Of a stretch of DNA of 64,000 nucleotides, positions 1-8,719 are shown in pieces (positions within the stretch are counted from its first letter, which is position 1; the number at the start of each line of letters is the position of its first letter). Origin of the DNA: Candidatus Poribacteria bacterium (GTDB lineage Bacteria; Poribacteria; WGA-4E; WGA-3G); contig JAPPFM010000059.1 in NCBI GenBank assembly GCA_028821605.1, forward strand, positions 1 to 64,000, read 5' to 3'. A model generated the notes under the pieces. That model had not been told where the DNA came from. It ran no database searches and saw only the letters and a list, made by a program, of their open reading frames with translations. Both the position numbers and the translations under genes were made by a program.

Positions 1-1881
1 TTTCAACTGCAAACCATCAGGGTATACGGTTCAAATCGCTCTCTTTCACAGTTTGAGGAAACAACTGACTTAGCATTGGGTGAAGCGGAACTCCAAAAAC
101 GATTAGGTATGACCTTGGCGAACACGTTGGCAGATGAGACGGGCATTTCACAACGAACGATGGGACGAGCGATTGCTCGTCCTGTTATTCGTGGATTGGG
201 CGGTGACAGGCTGCTTATTCTCGAAAACGGTGAACGCACGGGTGATAAATCTGCCTCCAGTGCTGACCATGCCGTATCCATTGATCCGACGACTGCTGAA
301 GGTGTTGAAATTACGCGGGGTCCCGCATCGCTCATTTACGGCTCAAGTACGTTGGGCGGTGTTATTAATGTCAAAAGCAATCACATACCGCAAATTCTAC
401 CGAGACAGCTTGATATGCATCTAACGTTCCAAGGTGAATCTGTAAACTCAGGTTTGACCGGAACAACAGGTTTTACGTTCCCAATTGGTGATTTTGCGGG
501 CAATGTAGAATGGAATCGTCGCCTTGCATCTGACATACAAACGCCGATAGGTGTACTCGAAAACACCGACTTGTCAAATGTTAATTTTTCAGGCGGTGCT
601 TCGCTGATTAAGCCGTGGGGTTTCATCGGTGCCTCTGGAAGCAGTTATCGCTCAGATTATGGCGTTCCGGGCTCACCAGAGGGACATATTAGCGGGGTCA
701 ACATCGCACTCGACAAGCAACGTTATGAAGGACAGATGGAGTACCGCTTCAATACAGCAATACTTGAAAAGGTAAAACTCCAGACTGCCTATACGCGTTA
801 TCAGCATCAAGAATGGGAGTCCAACGGGAGACTTGGTGTCGAATTCGGTCTGTTAACCTACAACGTATCAGCGATGGCGCATCTATTAGACAACGCGATT
901 GCAGGTGTTTGGTGGGAATACCGAGACCATGCCACAGACGGATTTTACTGGACCCCGCACACCCGTGAGTTCGCGTTGGCAGGATTTTATCTAAACCAGC
1001 GTAACTTCGACAAACTCACCTTACAGGGGGCTATCCGCTACGACCTTAGGCGTTCGGAACCGTTTAGACCTGGGGCAGTTGTCCGAGCCGGAGCCGTCCA
1101 ACGCCGCGATTTCAACGGTTTCTCCGGGGCTGCCTCTGGAATTTACCATTGGACGGATAGGCTGAGTACCAGGGCTACCCTGATGAAAACGTTTCGCGCA
1201 CCAGGGATCGAGGAACTTTTCAGCGATGGTCCCCACTTGGCTGTCTATTCCTACGAAATCGGCAATGCAGAACTGGGCCCCGAAAACGGATACGGCACTG
1301 AATTCTTCGTCAAATACGCAGACGACAGGTTCAGACTCAATCTTGCGCTTTTCAGGAATCAGATACAGAACTATCTCGTTCCGACGAACAGCGGTGAAAA
1401 AGAGTGGGGCAGCGGTGCAGCAGGATGGTTATGGATTTATCAATACATGGGACACGATGTTGTGATGGATGGGGCTGAAATCCAGATAGGTGGTGAGGTA
1501 CTGCCCCAGGTCCATCTTCAGCTCAATATGAGTTACGTCAACGGAACGATTCAAACCAATGGGCGACCGTTGGAGCGTGTCCCGCCCCTCAACGGTAAAT
1601 TCGTCATCAGTTACACGCCTGCCCCATGGCATTTGTATGTCGCATCCCGTTTCTCAGGCAGCCAGACCCAACTCGGTGAATTTGAGGAACCGACAGACGG
1701 CTATGTCGTCTATGATATCGGCAGCTATCTCAATTTTTCGTGGTGGCAGCTTGAGAACATGGTCGTTTTCGAGATTGAAAACCTCTTTGATACAACGTAT
1801 CGCGAACATCTGTCCCGCATCAAAGAAGCAATGCCGGAACCGGGACGGAATATGAAACTCTTGTATAAACTTAATTTTTAA
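1..1881 (+). CDS. TonB-dependent outer-membrane receptor, ZnuD-like (5' partial)
   Basis: Outer-membrane beta-barrel receptor that would import a metal or metal complex with TonB energy. The reading frame is open from base 1, so the N-terminus (signal peptide, TonB box) lies outside the window. The plug domain is clear: VIRGLGGDRLLILENG, then SADHAVSIDPTTAEGVEI and TRGPASLIYGSSTLGGVINV. The Asp-His-Ala segment before the RGPA motif recalls ZnuD-type zinc receptors. The rest is a long barrel ending in an aromatic C-terminus (YKLNF), as expected for barrel insertion. Downstream genes (MerC-like, TroA-like, CobW) support a metal role. Zinc as substrate is inferred from context; another transition metal or a siderophore-like ligand is possible. 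Confidence 0.88.
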   Translation, partial: FQLQTIRVYGSNRSLSQFEETTDLALGEAELQKRLGMTLANTLADETGISQRTMGRAIARPVIRGLGGDRLLILENGERTGDKSASSADHAVSIDPTTAEGVEITRGPASLIYGSSTLGGVINVKSNHIPQILPRQLDMHLTFQGESVNSGLTGTTGFTFPIGDFAGNVEWNRRLASDIQTPIGVLENTDLSNVNFSGGASLIKPWGFIGASGSSYRSDYGVPGSPEGHISGVNIALDKQRYEGQMEYRFNTAILEKVKLQTAYTRYQHQEWESNGRLGVEFGLLTYNVSAMAHLLDNAIAGVWWEYRDHATDGFYWTPHTREFALAGFYLNQRNFDKLTLQGAIRYDLRRSEPFRPGAVVRAGAVQRRDFNGFSGAASGIYHWTDRLSTRATLMKTFRAPGIEELFSDGPHLAVYSYEIGNAELGPENGYGTEFFVKYADDRFRLNLALFRNQIQNYLVPTNSGEKEWGSGAAGWLWIYQYMGHDVVMDGAEIQIGGEVLPQVHLQLNMSYVNGTIQTNGRPLERVPPLNGKFVISYTPAPWHLYVASRFSGSQTQLGEFEEPTDGYVVYDIGSYLNFSWWQLENMVVFEIENLFDTTYREHLSRIKEAMPEPGRNMKLLYKLNF

Positions 1882-1947
1882 AAGTGTAGGACGGGGATGA
1901 TGATTTCTATCATCGCTCCCCGTTCTCGATTTTCTAAGGAGATAAAA

Positions 1948-2370
1948 TTGAAAAGATATTTTAACCACGAATTGGCGGATACAACTGGCGCGTGTCTCTC
2001 TGTCGCGTGCGCGGCGTGTCTCCCTTTCGCATGCGCGATCCATTGCCTCGCTATGCCGCTTTTAGGAACAGTTTTACCTTTGATTGGGTTGAGTTTCCTT
2101 GCGAATGAGCGTGTTGAGTTTATCCTTATTGCTAGCGCAATTGGACTGGCAATCGGGAGTTTAGCGTGGGGTGTTCGACGCCACCGGAACTGGCGAGCGT
2201 TTTTGGTACTGATAGCGGCGTTGGCATTCATCGCTACCGCTCAGACAGCCGTTGAAGGCACTTTTGAAGTGGTCTTCTACAGTATCGGCGGCGTTTTACT
2301 CGCATCGGCGCATCTCGTGAATCGGCACCTCTGTAAGACCTGTTTAACATGTGAGGCAGAAAATGCATAA
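1948..2370 (+). CDS. MerC-like small integral membrane protein
   Basis: A 140-residue membrane protein with about four hydrophobic segments. The first carries Cys residues and the CAIHC motif followed by a long apolar stretch, resembling MerC-domain proteins, which move mercury or other thiophilic metals through the inner membrane. A Cys-rich tail (CKTCLTC) could bind metal. I place the start at TTG 1948 because AAGGAG lies six bases upstream; the in-frame ATGs near 1897 lack a ribosome site. It follows the TonB receptor by 66 bp and its end overlaps the start of the next gene, so the three are probably one operon. Metal identity is not shown by the sequence. Confidence 0.72.
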   Translation: MKRYFNHELADTTGACLSVACAACLPFACAIHCLAMPLLGTVLPLIGLSFLANERVEFILIASAIGLAIGSLAWGVRRHRNWRAFLVLIAALAFIATAQTAVEGTFEVVFYSIGGVLLASAHLVNRHLCKTCLTCEAENA

Positions 2371-3316
2371 AATTATGCAGAGAATATACATTTCAGTGTG
2401 TTTGATAGGTATACTGGTATGGTCTGGCTGTGATCCGAAGAGACAACAGGGTGCTGCCCCAGGGGATAAACTTCGCGTTGTTACCACGATCGGTATGATT
2501 ACTGATATTGTTAAAAATGTTGGCGGTACGCGCGTTGAGGTGACCGGGATAGTGGAACCTGGTGTAGACCCACACTTTTACAACCTGACACCTAAAGATG
2601 TTCAAAGGCTGAGTTCGGCACACATTATCTTCTATAACGGGCTGCACCTTGAAGCAAAAATGGTGGACATCCTTGCGAAGATGTCGGAGGACACGCTGAC
2701 GGTCGCCGTAACAGATGCCGTAGATCGGAGTCTACTGCTAACACCCGCAGAATACGAAGGACTCTACGATCCGCACCTATGGTTTGACGTGAAGCTTTGG
2801 ATGCTAGCGGCGGGAAAGGTGCGCGATGCCCTGAGTGAATTCGATGCCGATAATACTCTCCTGTACCGAAGCAATGCCGAACGCTACCTCACGAAACTCA
2901 TGGAACTCGAGGCATACGTAAAGTCGCAAGTGGAACGCGTGCCATCTCAGCAACGCGTCCTTGTGACGGCACACGACTGTTTTAACTACTTCGGAAAGGC
3001 GTACGGGTTTGAGGTACGCGGATTACAAGGTGTTAGCACCGCGACAGAAGTCGGTATCGCTGATGTACAGGAATTGGCGACGTTTATTGCGGACCGGCGT
3101 ATCTCTGCTATTTTTGTAGAGTCATCCGTCTCTCCACGGAGTCTCGAAGCCGTGAAAGCCGCTGTGAAGTCAAAAGGATTTGATGTGAAGATTGGTGGTG
3201 TGCTCTTCACAGACGCTATGGGAAACGAGGGAACACCTGAAGGTACCTACATCGGGATGATCCGACATAATATTGATACGATTGTACATGCTTTGATTGG
3301 GAAATCGGAGTTATAA
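2363..3316 (+). CDS. Zinc/manganese ABC transporter substrate-binding lipoprotein (TroA/ZnuA family)
   Basis: A 317-residue lipoprotein with lipobox VWSGC near residue 22. It belongs to the cluster A-I metal-binding proteins: candidate ligands are His in VDPHFYN, His in DPHLWFD, His in VTAHDCFNYFG and Asp in VLFTDAMG. That His-His-His-Asp set is the TroA arrangement, so zinc or manganese is expected. The loop after the first His is short and lacks the His-rich stretch of many ZnuA proteins. ATG 2363 is preferred over GTG 2351 because GAGG precedes it; it overlaps the MerC-like gene by 8 bp. No permease or ATPase of the transporter lies in the window, so these partners must be elsewhere. Confidence 0.87.
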   Translation: MHKIMQRIYISVCLIGILVWSGCDPKRQQGAAPGDKLRVVTTIGMITDIVKNVGGTRVEVTGIVEPGVDPHFYNLTPKDVQRLSSAHIIFYNGLHLEAKMVDILAKMSEDTLTVAVTDAVDRSLLLTPAEYEGLYDPHLWFDVKLWMLAAGKVRDALSEFDADNTLLYRSNAERYLTKLMELEAYVKSQVERVPSQQRVLVTAHDCFNYFGKAYGFEVRGLQGVSTATEVGIADVQELATFIADRRISAIFVESSVSPRSLEAVKAAVKSKGFDVKIGGVLFTDAMGNEGTPEGTYIGMIRHNIDTIVHALIGKSEL

Positions 3317-3356
3317 ACCGTTAAAGCGGATGGTTATTTTGAAATAAGTGCCGATA

Positions 3357-3400
3357 AGATTCATCACTACCCTTGAATGTCATAGGGTAGTGATGAATCT
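3357..3400. terminator. Long perfect hairpin after the metal operon
   Basis: Bases 3357-3373 and 3384-3400 form a 17-bp perfect inverted repeat (AGATTCATCACTACCCT and its complement) with a 10-nt loop, 40 bp after the TroA-like stop codon. There is no U-tract, so it may be a processing or stability hairpin rather than a classic intrinsic terminator. Confidence 0.5.
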
Positions 3401-3512
3401 GTATATTCGCAGGAGTGTAACGGCTCATGTTAAGAAATAGTGCAAAGAAACCGACAGTTCTTGACACCGCTTTTGAATTACTTCGTGACCTTATCAACTT
3501 TTTAAGTTCTAT

Positions 3513-3541
3513 TTGACATAGACACAATCGCGTGCTATAAT
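3513..3541 (+). promoter_or_regulatory. Consensus sigma70 promoter
   Basis: TTGACA (3513-3518), a 17-bp spacer and TATAAT (3536-3541) match the consensus exactly. It lies 55 bp before the His/Cys-rich membrane protein gene at 3596. I see no clear palindromic Zur-type operator overlapping it. Confidence 0.8.
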
Positions 3542-3595
3542 TTATCGCAAGTTTATTGGCACTCATTTTTTTTATGATACGATAGGTTCTGGTTT

Positions 3596-3967
3596 ATGAG
3601 AAATGGCAGAATATTTTCCAATCAGTTAATATTTGGGCGTAGTTTGAAAATCTGTGTTTTAGCAGGTTTATTTTGCTACGTCGTGCTGCTGGGTATTATC
3701 GGACTGGCACACGATCATGGCGAACATTCGCATTGCCATAATTGCCATACCGAACATTCGCAGCGCGAGGATACCTGCGCAGCCTGTTTCTTTTGCAGCC
3801 AGCACGTCGGTGTCGAGATTGAACCCTTTGCACTTGACGCACCTTTCTTTTTTCATACTGAACTCCGACTTTATGAAGACACTTTTATCCCTCTAAAACT
3901 GGTCATCCACACGCGAAGTCGTGCCCCACCTGTATTCTCCACTGAACTCGCAAATTATGCCATTTAA
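3596..3967 (+). CDS. Small His/Cys-rich membrane protein
   Basis: A 123-residue protein with one hydrophobic segment (about residues 15-37) followed by a metal-ligand cluster: HDHGEHSHCHNCHTEHS, then CAACFFCSQH. Such clusters bind zinc, copper or similar ions, so the domain after the membrane segment may sense, buffer or deliver metal in the periplasm. The C-terminal half has no motif I recognise. It has its own perfect promoter at 3513-3541 and lies between the TroA-like gene and the CobW group. It resembles short DUF2946-type proteins only loosely. The Shine-Dalgarno is weak, so the start is likely but not certain. Confidence 0.62.
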   Translation: MRNGRIFSNQLIFGRSLKICVLAGLFCYVVLLGIIGLAHDHGEHSHCHNCHTEHSQREDTCAACFFCSQHVGVEIEPFALDAPFFFHTELRLYEDTFIPLKLVIHTRSRAPPVFSTELANYAI

Positions 3968-4286
3968 AGGCAGATTTTGTTTTTTCTTTATATCCTTGAT
4001 TGTACGAAGATCGCGGGGTTACCTATGACGCACCCCGCGCTTTGTACACCGCTGCTTTGCAACGTATCGTAGTGTTTCTGTAGTAAACGCTATCTGATTG
4101 TGGACCAATGCGTGGTCGGCTTTCAGGATGTCTATATGCACATCTATTACGCGAACAAAGCATTCGTTACTCACTACATGTCAACACGCGTTTTATACGT
4201 TTCGCGTGGCATGTTCGCCGTTAAGTGTAATTTCATTTAACAGGACTTACGCAATTTTGAGTCTATAACGCTTCGTTAGACAATTT
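3968..4286. other. Intergenic region without recognised gene
   Basis: This 319-bp stretch holds no convincing reading frame. Near 4240 there is a segment containing ACAGGACTTACGCAATTTTG, which resembles interspersed repeat ends in other genomes. No promoter match was convincing. Confidence 0.4.
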
Positions 4287-4904
4287 ATGCTACAGAAGGC
4301 ACAAACTAACAGTTCTGGCAGAACTGACGACGAATCTGCGCTTTGGTCAGGTGCATTGAACAAGGTCAGGAAGATCGGGACGACGCTGTTGGACCAACAG
4401 TTGTGGTGTTGGGGACAGGATGTTCGCCGGGCAGAGGGAAATGCTTTGCTCGCCTACGGTTTTACCAAACATCGACCGCCGGAAGGCAAGCACGGAAGTA
4501 CCGCTTATGAGTGGCGTGGTTCTGGCAGAAGCCGAGTTATTTTATGGGGATTCGGGTTTTTCTATGGCGATGGGGGCCGAGGAGGGCTTTTCTTGCAGCG
4601 TTACAAATTCGCGCCCAAACAGACAGCAGCGGTCGATTTTTCGTTGCCTATATGGAAACCGGAGCAACTTCCTGAGCTTACGCATCCATGTGATGTGGAA
4701 GCGTGGCGTCGCGTTTTCAGCTTGCTCACTCAAGGTCTCGCATGGATAGATGACTACGAGCGGTGGATTATTTCTGAATACGGACTTGACTATCGCCAAC
4801 GGTGTACTGACGCATGGAAGAAGAAATGTATTCCTGCACACGAGATGGCTGCAAAGTGGCATGAACTCGTCGAATACTTGCTTTCACAGCGTGGAAGCGA
4901 TTGA
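4287..4904 (+). CDS. Conserved-looking protein of unknown function in the metal cluster
   Basis: A 205-residue soluble protein with no signal peptide or membrane segment. It is rich in Trp and aromatic residues (LWCWGQDVRRAEG, GSTAYEWRG, ILWGFGFFYGD). I do not recognise the family. It stands between a metal-binding membrane protein and a [2Fe-2S]/CobW set, so a role in metal handling or cofactor assembly is possible by context only. After its stop another frame stays open to 4962 and reads AIDKYQAQIIEEYHQQRQ, a plausible helical tail. A recent frameshift near 4890 may therefore have shortened the protein; comparison with relatives would settle this. Confidence 0.6.
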   Translation: MLQKAQTNSSGRTDDESALWSGALNKVRKIGTTLLDQQLWCWGQDVRRAEGNALLAYGFTKHRPPEGKHGSTAYEWRGSGRSRVILWGFGFFYGDGGRGGLFLQRYKFAPKQTAAVDFSLPIWKPEQLPELTHPCDVEAWRRVFSLLTQGLAWIDDYERWIISEYGLDYRQRCTDAWKKKCIPAHEMAAKWHELVEYLLSQRGSD

Positions 4905-4967
4905 TAAATATCAAGCTCAGATAATAGAGGAATATCATCAGCAACGCCAAGCGGAGATTTGAACAGT

Positions 4968-5396
4968 ATGCAGGAAAAAGGTATGAGAGCAAATAGAATC
5001 GAATCGTCGCCCAAACTCGCATCAAAGCGGCGTGTCTTAGTGCATATACTCGTCTGTAAGGGTTGTTGTTGTGGGATGACAGAGAAACAGAAACCGCCTG
5101 TCCCGGTCGAGTGGCTCATCAAGGAGTGGCGGAACAGGCGGCTGTCCGCTTCAATAACATTGACAATCAGCAAGGGCTGTCTCGGTCCGTGCGATCTCGC
5201 AAATGTTATCTGTATCACATCACCGCACGGTGTCGTGTGGTTAGGACGGATAGAACTCCATCTACACTATGCGCGACTCGTGGATTGGGCGGAAGCCGTG
5301 GCCCGAACAGATGCATTACTTCCGTTGCCTTCAGCCTTTGATAGTCACCGTTTTGATCGGTTTCGATCTTCCTCGTTCGGGTTTCAGAAAAAATAA
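4968..5396 (+). CDS. Thioredoxin-fold [2Fe-2S] ferredoxin-like protein
   Basis: A 142-residue protein with VHILVCKGCCCG near residue 30 and KGCLGPCDLANV near residue 70. The spacing of these Cys groups is that of thioredoxin-like [2Fe-2S] ferredoxins and the NuoE fold. Such proteins are often encoded beside CobW-type GTPases and cobalt or zinc genes, as here, so electron transfer or cluster donation in metal cofactor work is likely. The C-terminal part after residue 95 (HLHYARLVDWAEAVARTDALLP) looks like the family's closing helix. Alternative starts are TTG 4959 and ATG 4983; the latter has AGGA upstream. The Ser/Phe-rich end may be a local extension. Confidence 0.68.
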   Translation: MQEKGMRANRIESSPKLASKRRVLVHILVCKGCCCGMTEKQKPPVPVEWLIKEWRNRRLSASITLTISKGCLGPCDLANVICITSPHGVVWLGRIELHLHYARLVDWAEAVARTDALLPLPSAFDSHRFDRFRSSSFGFQKK

Positions 5397-5515
5397 GCGA
5401 ACCGTGAGTTACAAGGCTTCACAGTGGCAAGCGTTCGCTGGGCAGGTTCCTGTCGTACAACGTTGCTACATTGATACGAGCTTGATGACAGACGGTTTAA
5501 AGGAGGCCATAAACA

Positions 5516-5776
5516 GTGCTGAATTTTTTCAATTCGCAAAAAGAGAGTGACCCACAGCAACTCGTCCGAGTCAAATCGTGGGTCTCCGAAGTCTTTGACC
5601 TATCAGAAGACATTTCCGTGATGATTACTCAGTTGCAATGCACCGAAGAGGGCTGCCCGCCTATTGAAACGGTCATTGCAATCATGGAGACACCGGGAAA
5701 GCCCCGGCAATACAAGATTCACAAACCGCTGGCGGATGTGGATCAGACGGACATCGTTAGCTTGACCGCTGACTAA
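5516..5776 (+). CDS. Small conserved protein of the CobW cluster
   Basis: An 86-residue acidic, soluble protein. It contains MITQLQCTEEGCPPIETVI, a Cys-rich turn that could bind a metal or cluster, followed by a basic YKIHKPLADV segment. It begins at GTG 5516, eight bases after a strong AAGGAGG. It sits 19 bp before the CobW-family GTPase and is surely co-transcribed with it. I recall similar small proteins next to CobW genes but cannot assign a function. A partner or client of the GTPase is an inference from this linkage. Confidence 0.72.
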   Translation: MLNFFNSQKESDPQQLVRVKSWVSEVFDLSEDISVMITQLQCTEEGCPPIETVIAIMETPGKPRQYKIHKPLADVDQTDIVSLTAD

Positions 5777-5795
5777 ATTCTACAAGGAGAGAAAG

Positions 5796-7148
5796 ATGAA
5801 CACAGCCATGCTAAACAATCAAGTCCCCGTCACCGTGTTGACGGGCTTTTTGGGGTCTGGTAAAACCACGCTTCTCAACCGCATTCTCACCGAAAACCAT
5901 GGCAAACGTATCGCCGTCATCGAAAACGAGTTTGGCGAGATCGGTGTCGATAATGATTTGGTCATCGGTGCCGAAGAAGAGATTTTCGAGATGAACAATG
6001 GTTGCATTTGCTGCACGGTTCGCGGTGATCTCATCCGTATTTTGGGGAATCTGATGAAGCGTCGCGATAAGTTTGACTACATCATGGTCGAAACCACAGG
6101 ACTTGCGGACCCCGGGCCAGTTGCTCAGACGTTCTTCATGGACACCGAAATGCAGGAGAAACTGCAACTGGATTCCGTCACGACGCTGGTTGATGCCAAA
6201 CACATCTGGCAGCACATCGATGACAGCGACGAGGCGCGTGAACAGATTGCCTTTGCCGATGTCATTTTGTTGAACAAGATTGACCTTGTGACCGAGGGAG
6301 AGTTAGAACAACTGGAAGCCAGAATTCGCAGCATGAACGCTGCAGCGAAGATTTATCGAACGAAAGATGCCGTGGTTGAAATGGACAAGATTCTCAATGT
6401 CGGCGGATTCGATCTGGATCGGGCGATGGAGGTTGACCCACAGTTTATGGAACCGGAGTATCCCTTTGAATGGGCTGGTGTTTATAACCTTTCGGCAGGC
6501 ACGCATGAACTGGTTCTCCAAGAAGGTCCTGACCCGACGATGAAAGTCGCGTTGGTGCCCGTAAGTGAGTCAACCGACGAAGCTTTGGAGGCCGCTGTTG
6601 AGCCAGTCGTTATGGTTTTCTCCGATGATGAGCATGAACTTTCGGCGGGTGGCACCCTTCAACCGAGTGGATGCCTCATTGCATTGAATCTCACGGCGGA
6701 CGAATTACGCTTTGAGGTGCAGATCGGCCGCCCCGGCACTTACGCGCTGTTTACCGAGCATCACCCCGACGAATTTCAAGCACAACTCTTTGGCAGCGGT
6801 ACCCTTGTCAAGCCAGTTGTTGAACGCGAATTTAAGCCGGACCACGAACATGATGACGAAGTCACATCGGTCGGCATCACAACCCCCGGCGACCTCGACC
6901 CCGACCGGCTGAACGATTGGATTGGCAACCTGCTTCGGACAAAAGGTCCCGACATCTTCCGCATGAAAGGTATTCTGAGCATCAAGGGGCAGCCAGAACG
7001 ATTCGTCTTCCAAGGGGTTCATATGCTCTTCGACGGTCGCCCCGACCGCCCGTGGGGTGGTGAACCGCGCTACAATAGCCTTATCTTCATCGGGCGCAAC
7101 CTCGACCGGTCTAAATTGACTGAAGGATTTGAAGCATGTCTCGCTTGA
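5796..7148 (+). CDS. CobW/COG0523-family GTPase, putative metallochaperone
   Basis: A 450-residue G3E-family GTPase. The P-loop is GFLGSGKTT (residues 14-22), the metal motif is GCICC (about 68-72), ETTGLADP is the switch region and LNKIDL is the guanine-specificity motif. A CobW C-terminal domain occupies about residues 355-450. Between them is a roughly 140-residue segment with EPEYPFEWAGVY and TYALFTEHHPDEFQ, plus a His/Asp-rich linker (DHEHDD) that could bind metal. Family members deliver zinc or cobalt to client enzymes. AAGGAGAG stands before the ATG. The end overlaps the WD40 gene by 13 bp, suggesting translational coupling. Zinc is the likeliest metal given its neighbours. Confidence 0.88.
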   Translation: MNTAMLNNQVPVTVLTGFLGSGKTTLLNRILTENHGKRIAVIENEFGEIGVDNDLVIGAEEEIFEMNNGCICCTVRGDLIRILGNLMKRRDKFDYIMVETTGLADPGPVAQTFFMDTEMQEKLQLDSVTTLVDAKHIWQHIDDSDEAREQIAFADVILLNKIDLVTEGELEQLEARIRSMNAAAKIYRTKDAVVEMDKILNVGGFDLDRAMEVDPQFMEPEYPFEWAGVYNLSAGTHELVLQEGPDPTMKVALVPVSESTDEALEAAVEPVVMVFSDDEHELSAGGTLQPSGCLIALNLTADELRFEVQIGRPGTYALFTEHHPDEFQAQLFGSGTLVKPVVEREFKPDHEHDDEVTSVGITTPGDLDPDRLNDWIGNLLRTKGPDIFRMKGILSIKGQPERFVFQGVHMLFDGRPDRPWGGEPRYNSLIFIGRNLDRSKLTEGFEACLA

Positions 7149-8191
7149 ACAACCTGAGCAACCGCTTTTTCCAGCCCTCTCAACTGCGCGAAAATTGGAC
7201 GGTAACCATCAGCGACCACGTCATTGATCTGGCGTGGTCCCCTGATGGGAGATACATTGCTGCCGCGTCGGTTCTCGGTCCGGTTACAATTTTTGAAGGT
7301 GGTCGTCGAACGGTTATCCACACCTTCAAAGGGCATGAATTCGGTACAATGTCAATCGCATGGCGTCCAGACAGCAAGGTGCTTGCAAGCGCAGGACAAG
7401 ATGGGAAAATTCGGTTGTGGGATATGGCGAGTGGCGAAGCGACCCATTCGCTTGACGGGGGCGCTGCATGGGTTGAGCATCTATCTTGGAGTGGCGGCAA
7501 GAAACCGATACTCGCCTCTGCCGCGGGTCGTAAGCTGAAACTCTGGAACGCTGTCGGCGATCTTGTTCGCGAATATTCCGATCATCAGAGCACGATTTCC
7601 GATCTCCAGTGGAGACCGCGTGTAAGACAACTTGCCTCGATTGCCTACGGCGGTGTCACGCTGTGGGACCCGCAACAGTCGGAAGCCGTCCGCCGATTGG
7701 AATGGAAAGGCTCATCACTGGTAATTGCGTGGAGCCCTGACGGCAAACACATCGCCACCGGAGATCAAGATTCGACCGTACATTTCTGGATTATGTCTAC
7801 CGGTGAAGACTTGCAAATGACTGGCTATCCGACGAAAGTGCGAGAACTCTCGTGGGATGCCACGAGTCGATACTTGGCTACCGGAGGCAGTCAGGAAGTT
7901 ACGGTGTGGGATTGTTCCGGTCGCGGCCCGGCTGGGACCAACCCGATCACGCTTTCCAGGCATCAGGATTTTCTCAGCGTTGTGCGTTTTCAACATCGCG
8001 GAAAACTGCTCGCCTCAGGTGGTGCTGACGGTCTGATCTACGTCTGGCAATTGCGAGGCAGAATGAGTTCTCTGGCGGTTCATGAAGCCGCCCTGGCAGC
8101 GGGGGTTACAAGCCTCGTTTGGTCACCGAATGACCAGTATCTTGCTGTTGGTGACGAGTCGGGTGGGGTGAGCGTTTTTTCGCTAAGTTAA
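7136..8191 (+). CDS. WD40-repeat beta-propeller protein
   Basis: A 351-residue protein with about seven to eight WD40 blades, for example LAWSPDGRYIAAAS, IAWRPDSKVLASAGQDG then IRLWD, and IAWSPDGKHIATGDQDS. There is no signal peptide, so it should be cytoplasmic, where such propellers act as binding platforms. It overlaps the CobW gene by 13 bp and ends the operon. That pairing suggests it is a partner or scaffold for the GTPase or its client; no catalytic residues are seen. The molecular target cannot be read from the sequence. Confidence 0.88.
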   Translation: MSRLNNLSNRFFQPSQLRENWTVTISDHVIDLAWSPDGRYIAAASVLGPVTIFEGGRRTVIHTFKGHEFGTMSIAWRPDSKVLASAGQDGKIRLWDMASGEATHSLDGGAAWVEHLSWSGGKKPILASAAGRKLKLWNAVGDLVREYSDHQSTISDLQWRPRVRQLASIAYGGVTLWDPQQSEAVRRLEWKGSSLVIAWSPDGKHIATGDQDSTVHFWIMSTGEDLQMTGYPTKVRELSWDATSRYLATGGSQEVTVWDCSGRGPAGTNPITLSRHQDFLSVVRFQHRGKLLASGGADGLIYVWQLRGRMSSLAVHEAALAAGVTSLVWSPNDQYLAVGDESGGVSVFSLS

Positions 8192-8719
8192 AGTTCAACA
8201 TTCAAACGGAACCAGTTGCACGAGTTCTTACTTTAGTTCCTTAACCGAGGGTGGTGCATAAATATCCTCGTAGGGGTGTTTTTGCTTGGGTGTTTCCGCC
8301 AGGTTCCCCAACCCGTAAGATGAACAGATAGCAGCGTTTGCCAGGGGGCGAGGGAACCTCGCCCCTGCAATCAAATCAGATACCACCATTTTGAAACTGG
8401 ATAGAACACTACCGGTGTGCTGTTTTGAGCGCACCTCATAACATCGTAGGTTGGGTTGAACGGATACCACCAAAACCGTGAAAATCATAGAAAAACGAAC
8501 TTTTCTCCTGACACGCCACATACGCCGCAGAACGAGTGAAACCCAACGCTCTTGGTCTGAAGTGCCACACCTCTGACGGTACGTATGAAGTTGGGTTTCA
8601 CTCTGTTCTTGAGTGTATATCGCAGCCTCTTAGATTTGAGGTGTGTTTGAAACACCCACATCTCCCTCTCAACGCCGTTCAACCCAACCTACAAGAGCAC
8701 AGAATTCCTAAATTGACAC
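8192..8719. repeat. Intergenic nested inverted repeat (MITE-like)
   Basis: A perfect 18-bp inverted repeat (GTAGGTTGGGTTGAACGG at 8446-8463 and its complement at 8675-8692) brackets a second inverted pair (GAGTGAAACCCAAC at 8534-8547 with 8590-8603). A direct repeat containing TGCTGTTTTGAGCGCACC occurs near 8418 and again at about 8727, where it overlaps the 3' end of the LamG gene. A GC-rich hairpin (GGGGCGAGG, GAA, CCTCGCCCC) lies at 8345-8365. No gene was seen. Confidence 0.6.
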
